Counted from the first letter of the stretch, positions 18,961-29,488 are shown. The stretch: 64,000 bases of DNA from JAVJSF01 sp040219555 (GCA_040219555.1 JAVJSF010000009.1:496001-560000); one strand, 5' to 3'. Notes: generated from the sequence alone by a model not told the origin. Made by a program: numbers and translations.

Positions 18961-19485
18961 GTGGGTGAGCAGATCCTCTTCGGGCTGGCCTCGGGTGCCG
19001 CGCTGATGTTCGGCGCTCTGGTCATCACCCTCAAGAAGCCGTTCCAGGCGACGGTCTCCCTGATCGGCTGCCTGCTGGCCGTGGCGCTGCTGTTCCTGGG
19101 GCTGTCGGCCCCGTTCGTGGCCGCCATCCAGGTGATCGTCTACGCCGGCGCCATCGTGGTGCTGTTCCTGTTCGTCATCGCCTACCTGGGCGAGCGGCCT
19201 CTGCCCGAGCTGGACAACCCGCTGGCGCGCTACGAGGTGGTGGGCTGGGTGGCGCTGGTGGGCCTGGCCGGCCAGGGCGCCGTGCTGCTGGCCACCTCCA
19301 ACCTCACCGGCCTCTGGGACCAGCCCACCCGCCCGGACGACATCGGTAGCCCCGAGGCCATCGGCCGCTCGTTCCTGGACGACTACATCGTGCCCTTCGA
19401 GGCCACATCGCTCGCGCTCGTCGTGGCCGCCGTGGGCGCGGTGCTGCTGGCCAAGCGCGGCGTTCGCGCGGAGGGCGGCCGATGA
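18961..19485 (+). CDS. nuoJ: NADH-quinone oxidoreductase subunit J
   Basis: 174 residues with five transmembrane helices. The conserved FVAAIQVIVYAGAIVVLFLFVI (about 44-65) contains the pi-bulge helix 3 of complex I. GTG start 11 bp after nuoI without a ribosome site; the stop overlaps nuoK. Confidence 0.93.
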   Translation: MGEQILFGLASGAALMFGALVITLKKPFQATVSLIGCLLAVALLFLGLSAPFVAAIQVIVYAGAIVVLFLFVIAYLGERPLPELDNPLARYEVVGWVALVGLAGQGAVLLATSNLTGLWDQPTRPDDIGSPEAIGRSFLDDYIVPFEATSLALVVAAVGAVLLAKRGVRAEGGR

Positions 19486-19802
19486 TGGAGACCATGGAGG
19501 GCGTTCCGCTCGGCCTGTACCTGGCCGTCTCCGGCGCCCTGTTCCTGATGGGGCTGCTGGGCGTCCTGATCCGCCGCAACCCGTTGCTGCTGCTGCTGGC
19601 CGTCGAGCTGATGCTGAACTCGGCCAACGTGGCGCTGGTGGGCTTCTCGCGCCACTGGAACGTCACCGACGGCCACATCTTCGCCCTGGTGGTGATGGTC
19701 GTGGCCGCGGCCGAGGTCGTGATCGGCCTGGGGCTGGTGGTGGCCACGTTCAAGCAGCGCCGCGCGCTGGATGTCGACCGCATGACCGTGCTGAAGGGCT
19801 GA
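19482..19802 (+). CDS. nuoK: NADH-quinone oxidoreductase subunit K
   Basis: 106 residues with three transmembrane helices. The conserved membrane Glu residues lie in LLLAVELMLNSANVALV and VVAAAEVVIGLGLVV. ATG 19482 overlaps the nuoJ stop (ATGA); a second ATG follows immediately and a third at 19494. Confidence 0.93.
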   Translation: MMETMEGVPLGLYLAVSGALFLMGLLGVLIRRNPLLLLLAVELMLNSANVALVGFSRHWNVTDGHIFALVVMVVAAAEVVIGLGLVVATFKQRRALDVDRMTVLKG

Positions 19803-19809
19803 GGCAGAG

Positions 19810-21719
<1,910 letters not shown>

Positions 21720-21720
<1 letters not shown>

Positions 21721-21758
21721 TGGCCCGCGTCCACCGCTCAACGGAGGGCCGCGCCTGA
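21720..21758 (+). other. 12-codon mini-ORF bridging nuoL and nuoM
   Basis: Begins with the ATG inside the TGATG at the nuoL stop and ends with the TGA inside the TGATG at the nuoM start, coding MARVHRSTEGRA. Same arrangement as between nuoH and nuoI. Confidence 0.35.
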
Positions 21759-23350
21759 TGCCCTGGGTCTCCGCGATCGTCCTGATCCCCCTCTTCGGGG
21801 CCCTCTCCATGCTCTTCGTGCCGTCCGGCGGCTTCGTGCAGGCGCGCATCCACGCGCTGCTCGCGGCCGTCCTGACGGCGGCCTTCACCGCCTATGTCGT
21901 GGTCGACTTCGACCGCGGCGAGGGCGGCCTGCAGCACATCGATCACCTGGACTGGGTCGAGAGCATCGGCCTGTCGTGGGACGTCGGGGTCGACGGCATC
22001 AGCCTCTGGATGATCGCCCTCACCGCCGGCCTGTTCCTGCTGGGCATCGCGGTGGCCTGCTGGCGCCTGCCCGAGTGCGGCCGGGCGTACCTGGCCCTGC
22101 TGCTGCTGGCCCAGGCCGGGCTGATGGGCCTGTTCGCCGCCGGCGACCTGGTGCTGTTCTACGTCTTCTGGGAGACGATGCTGATCCCGTTCTACTTCCT
22201 GATCGGGGTCTGGGGCAACGAGGACCGACGCGCCGCCGTGGTGCGGTTCGTCGTCTACACGATGGCCGGATCGCTGCTGATGCTGGTGGCGATCCTGGGC
22301 ACGGCCTTCACGGCCCGCAGCATCACCGGGCAGTTCACCTTCCTGATCCGCGACCTCGAGGGCATCCCGTTCTCCACCGCCCAGAGCGTGTGGCTGTTCC
22401 TCGGTTTCGCCATCGCCTTCGCCATCAAGTTGCCGCTGTTCCCGTTCCACGGGTGGCTGCCGCGGGTGTACGCCGCCGGGCCGATCCTGGTGACCGCGCT
22501 GCTGGCGGCGGTGATGTCCAAGGCCGGCGCGTACGGCTTCATGCGCGTCGGCGTGCCCCTGTTCCCCGAGGGCGCCGACATCATGGCCGTCACCATCGGC
22601 CTGCTGGCGCTGGCCGGGATCGTCTACGGCTCGCTGCTGGCATGGCGGGCGCCCACCATGCGCCTGCTGGTGGCCTACTCGTCCATCGCGCATCTGGGCT
22701 TCATCGCCATGGCCATCGTGGCATTCGACCTCCAGGCGTCCCAGGGCGCGATGCTGCAGATGGTCAACCACGGCATCGTGGTGGCCGCGGCGTTCATGGT
22801 CGTGGGCATCATCAACCGCGCCGCGCCGTCCGACCGGCTGGACTCCATCGGCGGCCTGGCCTTCGGCGCGCCCCGTCTGGCGGCCGTGTTCCTGATCGTG
22901 GCGATGGCCTCCCTGGCCATCCCGGGCTCGAACTCCTTCGCCGGCGAGTTCCTCCTGCTCACGGGCGTCTTCCGCCACCACCCCTGGCTGGCCGCGCTGG
23001 CGACGCTGGGGATCATCTACGCCGCCGTCTACATGCTGCGCCTCTACCAGTCCTCGATGAACGGGCCGGCGCACGGCGGGCGCGGCAAGGACGCCGAGAT
23101 GCGCGCCGTCGACTACCTCATGCTGGCGCCGCTGGTCCTAGCGATGCTTGTGATCGCCCTCTGGCCGCGGGGCATCGTGGGCGCCACCACCAACTCGCTG
23201 GAGCGCTCCATCTCGCCGGCCCAGGTGGCCGCCGACCGCCCGGCCGACCAGATCCGGGTGCGCATCGCGCCGAACCCACCGCCGGCCGCGCTGCCGCTGC
23301 CCGGTGACCCGTTGCCCGAGGTGCCGGTCGAGGAGGTCCCGCAGCCGTGA
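21758..23350 (+). CDS. nuoM: NADH-quinone oxidoreductase subunit M
   Basis: 530 residues of a second antiporter-like pump subunit, with family marks WETMLIPFYFLIGVWG and KLPLFPFHGWLPRVYAAGPILVTALLAAVMSKAGAYGFMRV. The last 40 residues after the membrane part are Pro-rich and end in an acidic tail (EVPVEEVPQP), an unusual extension. The stop overlaps the nuoN GTG. Confidence 0.95.
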   Translation: MPWVSAIVLIPLFGALSMLFVPSGGFVQARIHALLAAVLTAAFTAYVVVDFDRGEGGLQHIDHLDWVESIGLSWDVGVDGISLWMIALTAGLFLLGIAVACWRLPECGRAYLALLLLAQAGLMGLFAAGDLVLFYVFWETMLIPFYFLIGVWGNEDRRAAVVRFVVYTMAGSLLMLVAILGTAFTARSITGQFTFLIRDLEGIPFSTAQSVWLFLGFAIAFAIKLPLFPFHGWLPRVYAAGPILVTALLAAVMSKAGAYGFMRVGVPLFPEGADIMAVTIGLLALAGIVYGSLLAWRAPTMRLLVAYSSIAHLGFIAMAIVAFDLQASQGAMLQMVNHGIVVAAAFMVVGIINRAAPSDRLDSIGGLAFGAPRLAAVFLIVAMASLAIPGSNSFAGEFLLLTGVFRHHPWLAALATLGIIYAAVYMLRLYQSSMNGPAHGGRGKDAEMRAVDYLMLAPLVLAMLVIALWPRGIVGATTNSLERSISPAQVAADRPADQIRVRIAPNPPPAALPLPGDPLPEVPVEEVPQP

Positions 23351-24801
23351 GCGCCCTCAATGTCTACGCCTCGACCCCGCTCCTGATCACCTCCGGCGCG
23401 GCCGTGCTGGCCACCACCATCGGGCTGGTCAAGCCGGGCCCGGTGCGCCGCCACGGCCCGGCCGTCCTGTCGCTGGCCGGCATCGTGGCCGCCATCGTGA
23501 TGAGCGTCATCCTGTGGGGCGACCGGGTGGAGGCGTTCAACGGCGGCCTGCGCGCGGACCGCTTCGCGATGATGTTCAACATCATCTTCCTGGTGCTGGC
23601 CGGGGCCACGATCCTGATGGCCTCCCGCGAACCGGCGGCCGTCGACCGGCGCGGCGAGTACGCCGGGCTGATCCTCATCGCCACCACCGGGATGATGCTG
23701 GTGGCCGGCGCCGGCGACCTGATCTCCATCTTCCTGGGCATCGAGATCCTCTCGGTGGCCCTGTACGTGCTCTGCGCGCTGGCGGTCTGGCGCGAGGGCT
23801 CGCTGGAGAGCGGCCTGAAGTACCTCATAGCCGGCGCGGTGGGCGGGGCGGTGCTCCTGTACGGGCTGGCCCTGCTGTTCGGCGCCACCGGTTCCACGGC
23901 CCTGGCCGAGATCGGTCCCGCCCTGGCCGGCACCTCGCTGGTGGACGAGCCCATGATCCTGGGGGCGATGGTGCTCATCGGCGCCGGCCTGGCCTTCAAG
24001 GCCTCGGCCGCCCCCTTCCACATGTGGGCGCCGGACGTGTACCAGGGGGCGCCCACCACGGTGACCGCCTTCATGGCCACGGCCACCAAGGCCGCCGCCT
24101 TCGCGGCGTTCCTGCGCCTGTTCTCGGGCCTCATCCCGGACATGCAGCCCGACTGGGGCATCCTGCTGGCCGTGCTGGCGGTGGCGAGCATCGTGGTGGG
24201 CAACCTGGCCGCGCTGGTGCAGACCAGCATGACCCGGATGCTGGCCTACTCCTCGGTGGCCCAGGCCGGTTACCTGCTGATCGGGGTCGCCACCGGCACC
24301 CTGCAGGGTGCCGAGGCTCTCATCTACTACCTGCTGGCCTACGGCGTGATGACGATGGCGGCCTTCGCCGTGGTCATCATCCGCGAGCGGGAGGTGGAGG
24401 ATGGCGACACCATCGCCTCCCTCACCGGCTACGGCCGCGCGCGGCCGGTGCTGGGCGCGGTGTTGACGCTGGCGATGCTCTCGCTGGCCGGCTTCCCGCC
24501 CCTGTCGGGCTTCGTGGGCAAGTTCATGCTCTTCGGCTCCGCGGTGGAGTCGGACATGGCGTGGCTGGCGGTGGTCGGCGCGCTCGGCTCGGTGGTCAGC
24601 CTGGGGTACTACCTGCGGGTGGTCACGGTGACCTGGCTGAACGGCGACCCCGGCGTGCCCCCGCGCCGCATGCTGGCCGTGGTCGGGCCGACCGGCATCG
24701 TGGCGGTGACCCTGGCGGTGGCGATCGTGGCGCTCGGCATCTTCGCGGCGCCGATGATCGACCTCAGCGGGGCCGCGGCCGAGTCACTGATCGCCCCGTA
24801 G
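23347..24801 (+). CDS. nuoN: NADH-quinone oxidoreductase subunit N
   Basis: 484 residues of the third antiporter-like subunit. Conserved features are FLGIEILSVALYVLCAL, KASAAPFHMWAPDVYQGAPTTVTAFMATATKAAAFAAF and GFPPLSGFVGKFMLF. GTG start overlaps the nuoM stop. Last gene of the operon, followed by a strong hairpin. Confidence 0.95.
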   Translation: MSALNVYASTPLLITSGAAVLATTIGLVKPGPVRRHGPAVLSLAGIVAAIVMSVILWGDRVEAFNGGLRADRFAMMFNIIFLVLAGATILMASREPAAVDRRGEYAGLILIATTGMMLVAGAGDLISIFLGIEILSVALYVLCALAVWREGSLESGLKYLIAGAVGGAVLLYGLALLFGATGSTALAEIGPALAGTSLVDEPMILGAMVLIGAGLAFKASAAPFHMWAPDVYQGAPTTVTAFMATATKAAAFAAFLRLFSGLIPDMQPDWGILLAVLAVASIVVGNLAALVQTSMTRMLAYSSVAQAGYLLIGVATGTLQGAEALIYYLLAYGVMTMAAFAVVIIREREVEDGDTIASLTGYGRARPVLGAVLTLAMLSLAGFPPLSGFVGKFMLFGSAVESDMAWLAVVGALGSVVSLGYYLRVVTVTWLNGDPGVPPRRMLAVVGPTGIVAVTLAVAIVALGIFAAPMIDLSGAAAESLIAP

Positions 24802-24817
24802 CGCTCGCGGTCTGACG

Positions 24818-24849
24818 GGCCCCCGCGCGCCGGCCGGCGCCGGGGGGCC
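24818..24849 (+). terminator. Terminator of the nuo operon
   Basis: A GGCCCCC ... GGGGGCC stem encloses the self-complementary core GCGCCGGCCGGCGC, beginning 16 bp after the nuoN stop and followed by a T-containing stretch (tcgttct). Confidence 0.6.
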
Positions 24850-24897
24850 GCGGTCGTTCTGGGCGGGGGACCCAACCGACCACGGCGCAACACCTGA

Positions 24898-25030
24898 CCA
24901 GACGTAGCCTTGGAGGGCGACCAATGGTCGTGGTGAGCTCCGACGATCTGTCGCGCCCCGCTCGGAGCCGCCCTGGAACGGGATGCAAGGTGCGACCAGG
25001 CGTAGCCTTGCGACCTGTCCAGATGTAGCC
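24898..25030 (+). repeat. Three copies of a 12-bp motif CCAGRYGTAGCC
   Basis: Copies at 24898-24909, 24996-25007 and 25019-25030 read CCAGACGTAGCC, CCAGGCGTAGCC and CCAGATGTAGCC. The first two continue with TTG, giving TAGCCT, a -10-like hexamer. All lie in the 190 bp before the DUF4143 remnant. Between copies 1 and 2, an ATG at 24923 with GGAGGG upstream opens a 33-residue frame of doubtful reality. Confidence 0.5.
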
Positions 25031-25038
25031 GAGACACG

Positions 25039-25402
25039 TGACCCAGCCCGGCATCTACCGTCGCCGCGTCGTCGACGACGAGTTGGACGAGCTGATGGCG
25101 GCCCTCGCCGCCGTCGCCATCGAGGGTGCTCGCGCGAACTGACCCTCGCCGACTACGCGGACGAGATCGCGCGCTCCGGGTTCCCCGCGCTGCGCGACCT
25201 GCCGCTGCGCGTCCGCGAACGTCAGCTCGACACGTACGTCGCCTCCTTGATGGAGCGCGACTTCGACGAGGTGGGCCACCGCGTCCGCGCACCTCGGACG
25301 CTGGGACGCTGGCTGGCGGCCTACGCGGCGGCCACCTCGAGCCACGCGTACCGCCGGCCCGACGGCATCGGCGTGGTCCCGCTGGCCCTGCTCGGTCCCT
25401 GA
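25039..25402 (+). pseudogene. Remnant of a DUF4143-type AAA ATPase
   Basis: The frame from GTG 25039 encodes IYRRRVVDDELDELMAAL and VAIEGARA, the standard N-terminus of DUF4143 ATPases just before their Walker A loop, then hits a stop at 25140. A different frame from about 25138 encodes LTLADYADEIARSGFPALRDLP and DFDEVGHRVRAPRTLGRWLAAYAAATSS, which are DUF4143 C-terminal sequences. The Walker A, Walker B and about 150 residues between are deleted, the frame is shifted, and the usual last 100 residues are missing. No functional product is expected. Confidence 0.7.
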
Positions 25403-25964
25403 CTGGTTCGGCGGGGTCCGGGCGCGTCGCGGACTTCGACCCTCGGCCACCGGCCAGGGGACGGCTGCACGAGCTGAGGCGCCACGTCGTCAACCCGGAC
25501 TACCGAGCGCGCCTGCGCGAGGAGGAGGCCGCCGACCCGGCCGCTCCGGAGCACCGGCGGCGTAGTGAGCTGCGATGGCATGCCGTCGCGCTGGTGCCCT
25601 CGCTTCCCTTGGCCATCCTCGCGGTTCCCCGCGGACCCCTTCGCTACGCGCTCCTCGCCGCCTCGGCATAGCCGCTCTCGCCGTACTGATCGCCTCATGG
25701 ACCTCCCTCCAGGATCGCCCCGCGTTCCGGTGGCTCGCCGAGGGGCGCTTGGCCGCAGCCGCCGGCACAGGATTCCTCTCGGGCTGCGCCATCGCGGCGC
25801 GGTTGATCGTCCTCTGGCCCGACTCCCGCCCGCCCATCACGGCATCCACGATCCTGCTCACGCTTGCCGGCGGCGCCCTCGGCGCTCTGGGGGCGGTCGG
25901 GATCGCCGCGAGGGAGCGCCGTCGGCACGGTCCACCGACGACGTGGGGCGGCCGGTGGACGTAG
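25402..25964 (+). pseudogene. Probable frame-disrupted small membrane protein
   Basis: One frame encodes a charged N-terminal part (RLHELRRHVVNPDYRARLREEEAADPA) and a hydrophobic stretch ALVPSLPLAILAV, ending at a stop at 25671. The next frame continues with RLGIAALAVLIASW and two more hydrophobic segments to 25964. Joined by a single-base shift near 25650, they would make one protein of about 185 residues with four transmembrane helices. The first frame has no ATG, GTG or TTG start. Family unknown. Alternatively the second half, from ATG 25575, is a gene of its own. Confidence 0.35.
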
Positions 25965-26038
25965 CGCCTGCCCCGACCGGACGAGTGGAATCACCCACTC
26001 GCCCGGTCGAACGAGCCCTCCGGCGGATCGGTCCGGCG

Positions 26039-27421
26039 TCAGCCCGCGGCCACGACGCGCACGTACAGGGGGTGCCCCGAGCTCTCCGGGGCGGGCTTCC
26101 AGGCGCCGTCGGCGACCCGCGCCTGCAGGTGGAACGGCCCGTCGCTCACCGACGCGCTGTTGTGGGTCCAGAAGCCGTAGGGGCAGTCGTAGGCCACGGT
26201 CACCCTGTGCGTGGCCAGCGCCTCGTCGCAGTAGCGGTAGCTCACCGCCCCGCCCGAGCCGGTGGGCCACAGCTTGGTGTCGTGCATGACGAAGCGGCCG
26301 ACCTGGCCCCTCGGGATCCACGCCGGCGCATCCACCGCGTACTGTCCCTCGGAGGCCGAGGCCGACTCTCGCACCAGGTCAGAGGTGCCGGCCCGGTTGT
26401 CGATCTCGACCACGCACGAGTAGTCCATGGCGATCCCCAGTGCCGACTCGGTGGCCGCGACCCAGGCCCCCAGCTCGGCCATGGCCCCGCCGAACCACTC
26501 CGCCGCCAGCTCCTCGCTGACCACGAAGAACTCGGCCACGGCGCCCAGCACGTAGGCGCCCACCTTGGTCACGTCGGCCAGCAGCGCCGAGATGATGCGT
26601 CCCAGGAAGTCGGCCATCCGCAGCATCCCGAGACCGGTGACCAGCAGGAAGTCCGCCTGGACCTGGTTCGGGTCGTTGTTCGGGGCTCCGAGCGCGTTGT
26701 AGGCGTCCACGATGCGCCGGTTCGCGGCCATGGCCGCCTCCACCAGCTCCGGGGTGTCGGCCCGGGGCTGAGGGGCGTACGGGGTCGCGAACGCGAACGA
26801 CGTGGCGTTGCCCAACGAGGTGACATCCCTGTAGCCCCTGGCGTGCAGGCCTTCCTCGAAGGCGGCCTGCATCTGCGCGTCCGGGAACTCGATGGTGATG
26901 TCGACGGTCAGATCCTCGGGGCGCGACAGCACGCCCCACCTGAACCCGGTCAGCCACCAGTGCCGCTCGGGGCCCCGCGTGAGGACGACCTCGTCCCCGC
27001 GGCGCAGGGTCGCCGACATCACCAGGCGCTCGTCGTCGCCGGCGCAGTCGAAGAACAGGTTGTGCGCCGGGTCGTCGTCGCCCGGCCGGGCCCCCAGCGC
27101 CGTGTCCAGCAGCGGGTACAGGCCGCCGGGGTGCTCCTCGATCGGCCGGTTGTAGATGCCGATCTCACATCCGGTCTCCAGGCCGTACTGGCCCTTCCAG
27201 AGCTCGATCATCCAGTGCTTGCCGGCGTGGTCGAAGAAGATCGGCTCGCAGTCGATGACGGCGCTCATGCCGAGCGCCGCCCTGTCGTAGGCGTACGCGT
27301 ACCCGAAGCGCCGCTGCAGCGCGTCCATGCGCGAGTAGATGATGTCCTGGTCGGGGTCGTAGGCGAATCCGGCGGCCCAGACCGCGCCGCCCAAGGCTGT
27401 GGACGGGTTCCAGTCGGTCAT
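26039..27421 (-). CDS. DUF4474-like protein with C-terminal aegerolysin-like domain
   Basis: 460 residues, no signal peptide. Residues about 25-190 resemble DUF4474: MDALQRRFGYAYAYDRAA, then CEPIFFDHAGKHWMIELWKGQYG and CEIGIYNRP. A helical middle follows (about 230-330, Ala-rich). The last 120 residues, from DYSCVVEIDN, form a beta-rich domain with GSGGAVSYRY, VTVAYDCPYGFW and GHPLYVRV, which aligns with the end of the neighbouring phosphoesterase and resembles aegerolysins (lipid-binding). ATG 27421 has CAGGAGA 6 nt upstream; an in-frame ATG at 27448 overlaps the neighbour's stop (TGATG) and is possible. Function unknown; the domain calls are from pattern, not a search. Confidence 0.75.
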   Translation of the reverse strand: MTDWNPSTALGGAVWAAGFAYDPDQDIIYSRMDALQRRFGYAYAYDRAALGMSAVIDCEPIFFDHAGKHWMIELWKGQYGLETGCEIGIYNRPIEEHPGGLYPLLDTALGARPGDDDPAHNLFFDCAGDDERLVMSATLRRGDEVVLTRGPERHWWLTGFRWGVLSRPEDLTVDITIEFPDAQMQAAFEEGLHARGYRDVTSLGNATSFAFATPYAPQPRADTPELVEAAMAANRRIVDAYNALGAPNNDPNQVQADFLLVTGLGMLRMADFLGRIISALLADVTKVGAYVLGAVAEFFVVSEELAAEWFGGAMAELGAWVAATESALGIAMDYSCVVEIDNRAGTSDLVRESASASEGQYAVDAPAWIPRGQVGRFVMHDTKLWPTGSGGAVSYRYCDEALATHRVTVAYDCPYGFWTHNSASVSDGPFHLQARVADGAWKPAPESSGHPLYVRVVAAG

Positions 27422-27447
27422 GTCGGTCTCCTGTCGGTGGGTGGGCA

Positions 27448-28962
27448 TCAGGCGCTGAAGCGGACCTGCAGGGGGTAGCCGAAGGAGGGCACCCTGCCGC
27501 GCCCCTGCCAGTCGCCACTGCCGGACTTGGCGACGAAGTTCCCCCCGGCACCGGATGCGGTGTTGGGCCACGGCCAGGGGTCGGGGAACGGGCAGCTGAA
27601 CGAGAACGCCAGGGTCGCGGAACCCCGCGAGTAGACGGCACCGCCCTCGGTCCCCTGGAGTCCGGGCAGGTCCTGCAGCCACATGTCCGCCCTCCCGCCG
27701 GCGGGGATCGACGGAGCGGGCGGCACCACCCAGTAGCCGTGCTTCGGCGTCGGCGCGCTGGTCAGGGTCATCGGCTCGTGGCCGGTGTTGGTGATCCGGA
27801 CATAACACGAGTAGTCCAGCGCCGGAGGCTGCACCACCGGGATCTCGTGGCGCGGGTACGGGCCGACCGTGAGGCCGTCCGCCCCCTTCGCCACCTGGAA
27901 CACCTCGGCCGAGGCGTGTTCGAGGTCCACCGCGGTGAAGGTGAACTCCTTGGGCGGCACGTCGGGCCGCGAGGGGCACTGGAAGCCGCTGTTGACATAG
28001 TGCACCGGCGAGCCGGCGAGGCCGGTGATGGGCGTGTGCGTGTGGCCCATCACCACCAGGTCGCTACCGGTCTGGATGGCCAGGCGCTGGGCGAACCACG
28101 CCAGGTGGTCGCCCCACTGGTCGGCGAAGGCCGCGCGCGCCGCGTTCAGCGGGCCGCCCTCCTTCGCGACCCATTCGGTGAACAGGTCGGCGTAGGCGGC
28201 CTTCGCCGCGTCCAGCGTGGTGGTGCTGCCGTCGGGAAGGATGATCGGCAGGTCGTGGGGGAGACCCGCGACGCCGGCGACGTAGTCGAGCAACATGGAA
28301 CTGACGCTCGGATCGAGCGTCGGGCTGAGCGAGTGGAGGAACTGGCTCAGGTCGAAGCCGTTCGGCGCGCCCATGTTGGCCAGGTCGGCCACGGTCTGGC
28401 CGGGCTTCAGGAGCTTCGCCATCTGGTAGGCGAAGGCTCGCGTCACGAAGTGCCCGACCGGGAGGGGCGCCCAGGGGGAGCGATCGTCCGGGGCGTTGAA
28501 CATCGTCCAGAGGTGACCGTGCGTGAACGTCGTCCGCGCTCCGCTCGCGGACGTCACCGTGTGCACCTCGTCAACCAGCTCGATCGGTCCCACGGAGGCC
28601 GAGAGCAGGTCGATGTCCGCGCGGTCGAGGGTGCCGTCGTGGTTGCCCAGCAGCAACTTCACCGCGCCCGGGGGGAGCGCCGCGACGGTGCGGGCGAGCG
28701 CACCACCGGGGCCGAGCGTGGCCGGGTTGGCGGCGATGATCTCGGCCATCGAGGGCGGGCGCACCCCGGGCGGGTAGGTCCACAGGTCTACGAGGTCGCC
28801 GAGGAGGATCAGCTCGCGGATCGAGTCCTTGATCTCGATCGCCCAGTCGAGCGCCCGCACGAGGTACGGGTCATGTACCGCGGGCTGGTACCAGGCCGTC
28901 GGAGCGCCGTTCCCGATGTGCACGTCGCTCAGTACGACGGCAAGGGATTTCGGGGCAGCCAT
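27448..28962 (-). CDS. Calcineurin-like metallophosphoesterase with C-terminal aegerolysin-like domain
   Basis: 504 residues, no signal peptide. The phosphoesterase core has the full metal set: LSDVHIGNG (about 10-18), LLGDLVDLW (about 53-61), LLGNHDG (about 102-108), FTHGH (about 147-151) and VMGHTHTP (about 306-313). From about residue 383 a separate beta domain begins (DYSCYVRITNTG), with PSIPAGGRADMW, GTEGGAVYS, LAFSFSCPF and YPLQVRF, matching the end of the downstream protein. The start has AAGAAGGTGAG upstream. It likely hydrolyses a phosphoester at a membrane or lipid recognised by the C-terminal domain; this is inference. Confidence 0.8.
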   Translation of the reverse strand: MAAPKSLAVVLSDVHIGNGAPTAWYQPAVHDPYLVRALDWAIEIKDSIRELILLGDLVDLWTYPPGVRPPSMAEIIAANPATLGPGGALARTVAALPPGAVKLLLGNHDGTLDRADIDLLSASVGPIELVDEVHTVTSASGARTTFTHGHLWTMFNAPDDRSPWAPLPVGHFVTRAFAYQMAKLLKPGQTVADLANMGAPNGFDLSQFLHSLSPTLDPSVSSMLLDYVAGVAGLPHDLPIILPDGSTTTLDAAKAAYADLFTEWVAKEGGPLNAARAAFADQWGDHLAWFAQRLAIQTGSDLVVMGHTHTPITGLAGSPVHYVNSGFQCPSRPDVPPKEFTFTAVDLEHASAEVFQVAKGADGLTVGPYPRHEIPVVQPPALDYSCYVRITNTGHEPMTLTSAPTPKHGYWVVPPAPSIPAGGRADMWLQDLPGLQGTEGGAVYSRGSATLAFSFSCPFPDPWPWPNTASGAGGNFVAKSGSGDWQGRGRVPSFGYPLQVRFSA

Positions 28963-29048
28963 GGGGCTCACCTTCTTGTGTCGGGAGGTATGTGGCCCCC
29001 GGGGCACGGGGGTGGATGCCGGCGACCGCCGGGCGGCCGCGCAGGAGC

Positions 29049-29054
29049 TTTATA
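29049..29054 (-). promoter_or_regulatory. Candidate -10 element TATAAA for the phosphoesterase operon
   Basis: GGTTATAAAGC on the minus strand is a conspicuous AT-rich patch 87 nt before the ATG at 28962. No clear -35 is seen. Confidence 0.35.
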
Positions 29055-29101
29055 ACCCGCAGGGCGGCGCTCACGGGCCGCCACGCCCGCCGCCGCCGCG
29101 T

Positions 29102-29488
29102 CTAGCCCGCCTGAGCGGCCCTACGCGTCCTCAGGGTCAGCTGCACCGCGGTGGCCAGCAGCAGGACGGCGAAGCCCAGCTCCAGGGCCCGCTCGGGCAG
29201 CACGTCGGCCAGCAGCGCGCCGGCGATGGCGGTGGGGATCGACACCAGGCCCATCGTGATCGCCGCCGGCCAGCGCACCTCTCCGGTGCGCGTCTGGCGC
29301 CAGGAGCCCAGGATGGCCACCGGGATGATCGCCAGCAGCGAGGTGGCCTCGGCCTCGAGCTGGCCCAGGCCCAGGAACAGGGTGAGGGTGGGCACGAAGA
29401 TGATGCCCCCGCCCACGCCGAACATGCCGGCCACCACGCCGGCGACGACGCCGAGGGCGATCACCTCGGTGATCTCCAGCGCGCTCAC
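29102..29488 (-). CDS. Half-size TSUP (TauE/SafE) permease subunit, second of pair
   Basis: 128 residues with four hydrophobic helices. The TSUP signature AGMFGVGGGIIFVPTLTLFLG (about 21-41) and EAEATSLLAIIPVAILGS follow the family pattern of a single repeat. Full-length TSUP anion or sulfite exporters are about 250 residues with two such repeats, so this is half a transporter. GTG start overlaps the stop of the upstream half-size gene by 4 bases, implying coupled synthesis and a heterodimer. Substrate unknown. Confidence 0.8.
   Translation of the reverse strand: MSALEITEVIALGVVAGVVAGMFGVGGGIIFVPTLTLFLGLGQLEAEATSLLAIIPVAILGSWRQTRTGEVRWPAAITMGLVSIPTAIAGALLADVLPERALELGFAVLLLATAVQLTLRTRRAAQAG

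Noticed and set aside
24923..25024. A 33-codon frame between the 12-bp motifs
   Set aside because: It has a ribosome-like GGAGGG, but the sequence (Arg/Pro-rich) runs through two of the repeats and has no support beyond the open frame.
24898..25030. The three 12-bp motifs as a CRISPR or integrase attachment array
   Set aside because: Too short, irregularly spaced (98 and 23 bp), and no integrase, tRNA or cas gene nearby.
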